From Serripes groenlandicus (lineage: Eukaryota > Mollusca > Bivalvia > Cardiida > Cardiidae), in contig JASEVX010000005.1 in assembly GCA_031761405.1 (NCBI GenBank), forward strand, positions 3,314,050 to 3,378,049: DNA of 64,000 nt, read 5' to 3'. The translations under genes were made by a program, and so were the position numbers. Below, piece by piece: positions 60,493 to 64,000 of the stretch (position 1 is its first letter; each line of letters begins with the position of its first letter). Under the pieces are notes generated by a model that worked only from the letters and a program-made list of their open reading frames with translations, made no database searches and was not told where the DNA came from.

Positions 60493-62570
60493 CATTGAAT
60501 AAAAGTGTACAAACTATTGATGTTTTTTGTTGAACATAGTTTTACCATCATTTTGAGTCAGATTTTTTTTTCAAATTGTTGATATATTTTTCTTGACAGG
60601 TGAGAAAAAAATAAATTACAAACAAAATTAGTGTTTACTGAAATTACCTGCAATCAATAACACATATTGTTATACTAAAACAAAAACATCAAACCAGAAG
60701 AAACCTTTACAATTGATAAGTTTATGAAATATTCATGCTAGTTCATTCATTAGGATAGTTATTCCAAAAAATGTTTCATTACCCCACCCACCGGTGTTAT
60801 ACAGGGATTTCAATTTACGAAGGGTTTGTTGGTTCTGTTAACTCATATTTGTTGCAAATAATGATATGTTCCTAAAGCATTTATATCAAGTCATCATCAT
60901 TCAGATAATATGCCAAATAATTCTCAAGATTCGCATCAGGGTAGGACTGAATTTGCAAATCGCTTTTGGCGAATAACGGCTTGAGCTGCTGGGGACGATT
61001 CGCAAGAATAAATCAAGAGTACGTCACTTGGACAATCTCAATCATTTCAAACTGGTTAAAATCAAACACAGAAAACTATCCTACGTACAAATTAACCGTT
61101 ACTAATACGTGGGATCATTTAAATTCCTCTTACGAGGCGAATTTCCAAACATGCATGCAAAAATATTTTCGCCGTCCGCCATTTTGAAAATCGGGAATTC
61201 CCTTATTTCATCACATGTAGAATTAAGTCATAGTTATTATTAGTAGTTTCTATATGTTAATTCACCAATCAAATTTGAAGAAATTCTGATTGAATGATGG
61301 TTACTATGGATGGCCTTGTTAGTTGGAATACCCTATAAAATGTATAAGGTTTTTAAACTCAGGATTTTGATGTTGGTATCCAATGCAACTTACAATATAG
61401 ATCTTTTTATAAATCTAACTGTATTAAAAAAAAAATTCAAGTGGTATAAGTTTAATAAAGTGACTGCAAAATGAACTCAATATTTTTAAACACTTGTCTC
61501 TACCATTTACTATTTATATAATATGATGTTAGTTACATAGACACCCGTTTTTAGGTGTCCAATGTAACCTACAAAATTAAATGTATGTAAATCATCCTAC
61601 AGTATGTATATTTAAAAAAAATAAGAAGTAACTATATGCTTAAATAATAATTTTGATGCTAAAGAAACTATCAGTAGAAAATAAAAACAGGACTGAACCT
61701 TTTTTTCACCAATATGTTGATAAATCTGAAAACATTTTTAAGAATATTAGCAAAAAAACTGGTGTCCATTGAAACTTACACAAATGAATGTAGAAATTAT
61801 CCAAAGTAACATAAACAATCACAGTAAATATTTTTTAAACAAATGCAAACAATCAAGAAAAAACAATAAGCTGTTTTTACTGCATCCTTTTTATATTAAA
61901 AATACATTTTAGGACGAAACATTGTTCGTTACAGAGACACTGCGTTCTGTCCAAAAAATCGTGTCCGAAGAAACGAACGTTGGATTGTGTTTATGTTTCT
62001 TTATAATAACATATACAGAAATTCATATCTGGCAACGTATTTATTCAATATTTTGTATATTAATTGATAAACCATTAAATTTGAATTAAAAGTGTAATGC
62101 AGACCAGTTAGTTTGGTTAGCCGGTTGACAACAATACATGTCGTCTTTGTAACCAACAATTGCATCAATCATTTGACACATTATGTTTCAATTTAAAGAT
62201 TATTTTATTGTATATTATTCATTAAATAAACTAAAATACACACTTAAAAATACTTACGATAAAAAGGTCAGGTCGGCTTTCAAGGAAACAAGTCTTTGGC
62301 GCCGTACGTTTCAATGGAAACCAAAATTTCCGGCGATCCGATTCGTCCGTCACATACACGAAATCGGACACGAATGACAGTTGTTTGGGAAATCTCAACC
62401 AGACATTTCCGTGACATCATCGAAATTTGTGTTCATCTTATAGGTCATGACACCGATTAACCTCTACACAACAGATTTTATGCATATAGTTATAATTAAG
62501 CACTTTACACACGACGATTGCGTAAGTTACATTTGGACAACAAATAATGAATCAATATTTTGTTGAGGGT
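60493..62570. other. 2-kb AT-rich stretch, no gene recognised
   Basis: No convincing coding frame. It contains a YY1-like 'cgccattttg' (61,177-61,186). Three diverged direct repeats read 'tggtatccaatgcaacttac' (near 61,373), 'gtgtccaatgtaacctac' (near 61,556) and 'gtgtccattgaaacttac' (near 61,762), about 190-205 bases apart. The repeats may mark an old tandem element. Confidence 0.4.
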
Positions 62571-62719
62571 TTCCTTTAAGGTAGAACGCGCCTCTAAAAA
62601 AATATTCGAATTTCCTCACGAAATTTTGCATCACCATAATACACCATATTCCTAATCAGATTATGTCTTTACTTTTTTCATATTTAAATCAGTTTTTAAA
62701 CTACGAGTCTCCAAAGTAT

Positions 62720-63200
62720 ACCACTGACGTCACTTTTTAGACGTCTGTCACATTTCCCGCGTGAAAGCAACAGAAGCTTATATTTTGGTCAGTTATACGT
62801 TGATAGCTGCGAATTTATATCACGACATGCATTTTAAGAATACCTTCACGTACATATCATTTTCTTCGTTGTGTCTTACGTTAAAAGAAAAAAAAGGCGT
62901 CTATAACGTCACTTTTCAGGAGCAAAATGGCGTCGCGTTGCGTCAAAATAAGTGAGCTTATCTTTCATTTAAAAAAAATCTGTTCATTGAATTTTTGATT
63001 TTTTTTAATTCTAATCATTGAGAATTCAATTACAAGTCGTTTGATATCAAGAAAAAAATACCTTACCGACTTCGTTTTTGCACAATATTAGTTTGCGTTA
63101 CCCCTACTCCAGTGACAAAAGGAAACATATCAAACACAATCGCGAGGCGTATATACCCTAACAAAAACCGCGAAAACACGTCAGGTTACTAATGACGTCA
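62720..63200. promoter_or_regulatory. CRE / YY1-like motifs upstream of the Mutator-like gene
   Basis: Two perfect CRE palindromes TGACGTCA lie at 62,725-62,732 and 63,193-63,200, the second 42 bases before the ATG at 63,242. A YY1-like AAAATGGCG lies at 62,923-62,931. A partial CRE (TAACGTCA) is at 62,902-62,909. Such sites often mark animal TATA-less promoters. That they drive the downstream gene is inference. Confidence 0.35.
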
Positions 63201-63241
63201 TAAAGATGTGTATAACGTTTTAGACTTCATTTCCGTTAAAA

Positions 63242-64000
63242 ATGGAGCGTGAAATGCGTAAAAAGGGAAGGTTTGCATCGAAAGTTACGCAGCAGAGATC
63301 GCTAAACTTGAAGAAATTTAACGAGAAAGATCAAGCTAATACAGAAATCAATCAAATACCAAGAAGACGTGTTGTGGACATACAACATATTATCAAACAG
63401 TTTGCGAAAGGATGCAAAATTTGTCAAAATGAACTTAATATCGTTGATTTTGTTAAGGAATACAAATTTGGACTTGCTTCAAAACTACAATTTCGCTGCC
63501 GGCGCTGCCAAGCTGTGTCTTCTGTAATGACATCAAAACGGTCGAAAGGGAGGAAGGGGTCCTATACAGTAAACATCAAGGCGTCCTTAGGTAAACATTT
63601 ATTTAATATTTTATTTAGATCTATATATGTATGTTTTTGTTTAATAAGGATATATGTGCATATAAGCACAACACTTTTTTTGACAGAAAAATAATAAGTT
63701 AGTAACTTAATTAAAATCTCAACAGTATTGCCAGGTATAGTGTGTATATATTGCGCCCCTTAAAATGCAGACTACCTTCATTATCATTTAAAGGTCTATA
63801 CGTGCTGTAATCAAATTCTAACCATCTTTCAGGAATGTTGCATGCAGGCATAGGACCTACTCACATGAATGGTTTCCTGGCCTGTCTTGGTATTCCAGGA
63901 ATCCACCAAAAAACCTTTAAAAAAATGGAGCGAATAGTGGGACCGATTGTGGAGAAAAAGGCACGTGAATCTTGTGACAGGGCTTGCGCGCTCGAACAAG
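63242..64000 (+). CDS. Mutator-like transposase, N-terminal part (two exons, runs off window)
   Basis: Exon 1 is 63,242-63,590 (116 codons plus one base). A donor TTAG|GTAAAC and an acceptor 'accatctttcag|GAATG' define an intron at 63,591-63,832; joining restores the frame with a Gly codon. Exon 2 continues open to the window end. The start is the first ATG in frame; a basic N-terminus follows. Exon 1 has a CKIC and CRRC pair (about residues 57-60 and 85-88) with YKFGLASKLQF between, and exon 2 begins MLHAGIGPTHMNGFLACLGI followed by a Lys/Glu-rich helix. This order is that of the Mutator-like transposase domain found in many copies in molluscs and other invertebrates. The catalytic core lies beyond the window, so activity cannot be judged. 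No stop or frameshift is seen in this part, unlike the other transposase remnants. Confidence 0.7.

Overview
The window looks like animal nuclear DNA, most probably from a bivalve mollusc. This is inferred from several things: dispersed repeats typical of bivalve genomes (units opening with ACAAGAGGGCC, ~165-bp repeats reading 'cttgacctagat', elements bounded by TGCCCCCG/CGGGGGCA), tRNA-derived SINEs ending in CAATCAATCAATC, GT-AG introns, and remnants of metazoan DNA transposons. There are no operons, Shine-Dalgarno sites or bacterial genes. I see no intact cellular housekeeping gene.

About 70% of the window (1-44,989) is tandem satellite DNA in two adjoining domains. Domain 1 (1-~28,643) is a nearly invariant array of a 1,336-bp unit: 21 full copies plus a partial one, running off the left edge. 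Domain 2 (~28,644-44,989) holds about 15 more divergent units of a related ~1,115-bp repeat, each with a (CA)n tract of variable length; two units share an identical 225-bp deletion. Both units are built from diverged ~150-170-bp sub-repeats that carry a recurring palindrome (CTGGGT-N6-ACCCAG). Shared rare variants show multi-unit block duplications of about 5.35 kb in each domain. Open frames inside the array are by-products of the repeat and are not annotated as genes.

From 44,990 to 56,014 lies a set of dead DNA transposons and interspersed repeats: a C2H2 / tyrosine-recombinase (Crypton-like) coding remnant cut off exactly at the satellite edge; an EnSpm/CACTA-type transposase remnant with a 377-bp internal tandem duplication; a nested palindromic MITE cluster; and a P-element (THAP9)-type transposase remnant with two single-base frameshifts. 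Several bivalve repeats separate these.

From 56,015 to 64,000 the sequence is mostly AT-rich and gene-poor. It has two SINEs with target-site duplications, further MITE copies related to the satellite, a ~1.1-kb repeat carrying four perfect DR1 nuclear-receptor-type sites, two possible minus-strand exons, and at the right edge the first two exons of a Mutator-like transposase gene that is open as far as the window goes and has CRE and YY1-like motifs upstream.

The elements do not form one pathway. The most distinctive features are the satellite's architecture and its sequence kinship with the nearby MITE family, which suggests how the satellite may have arisen.
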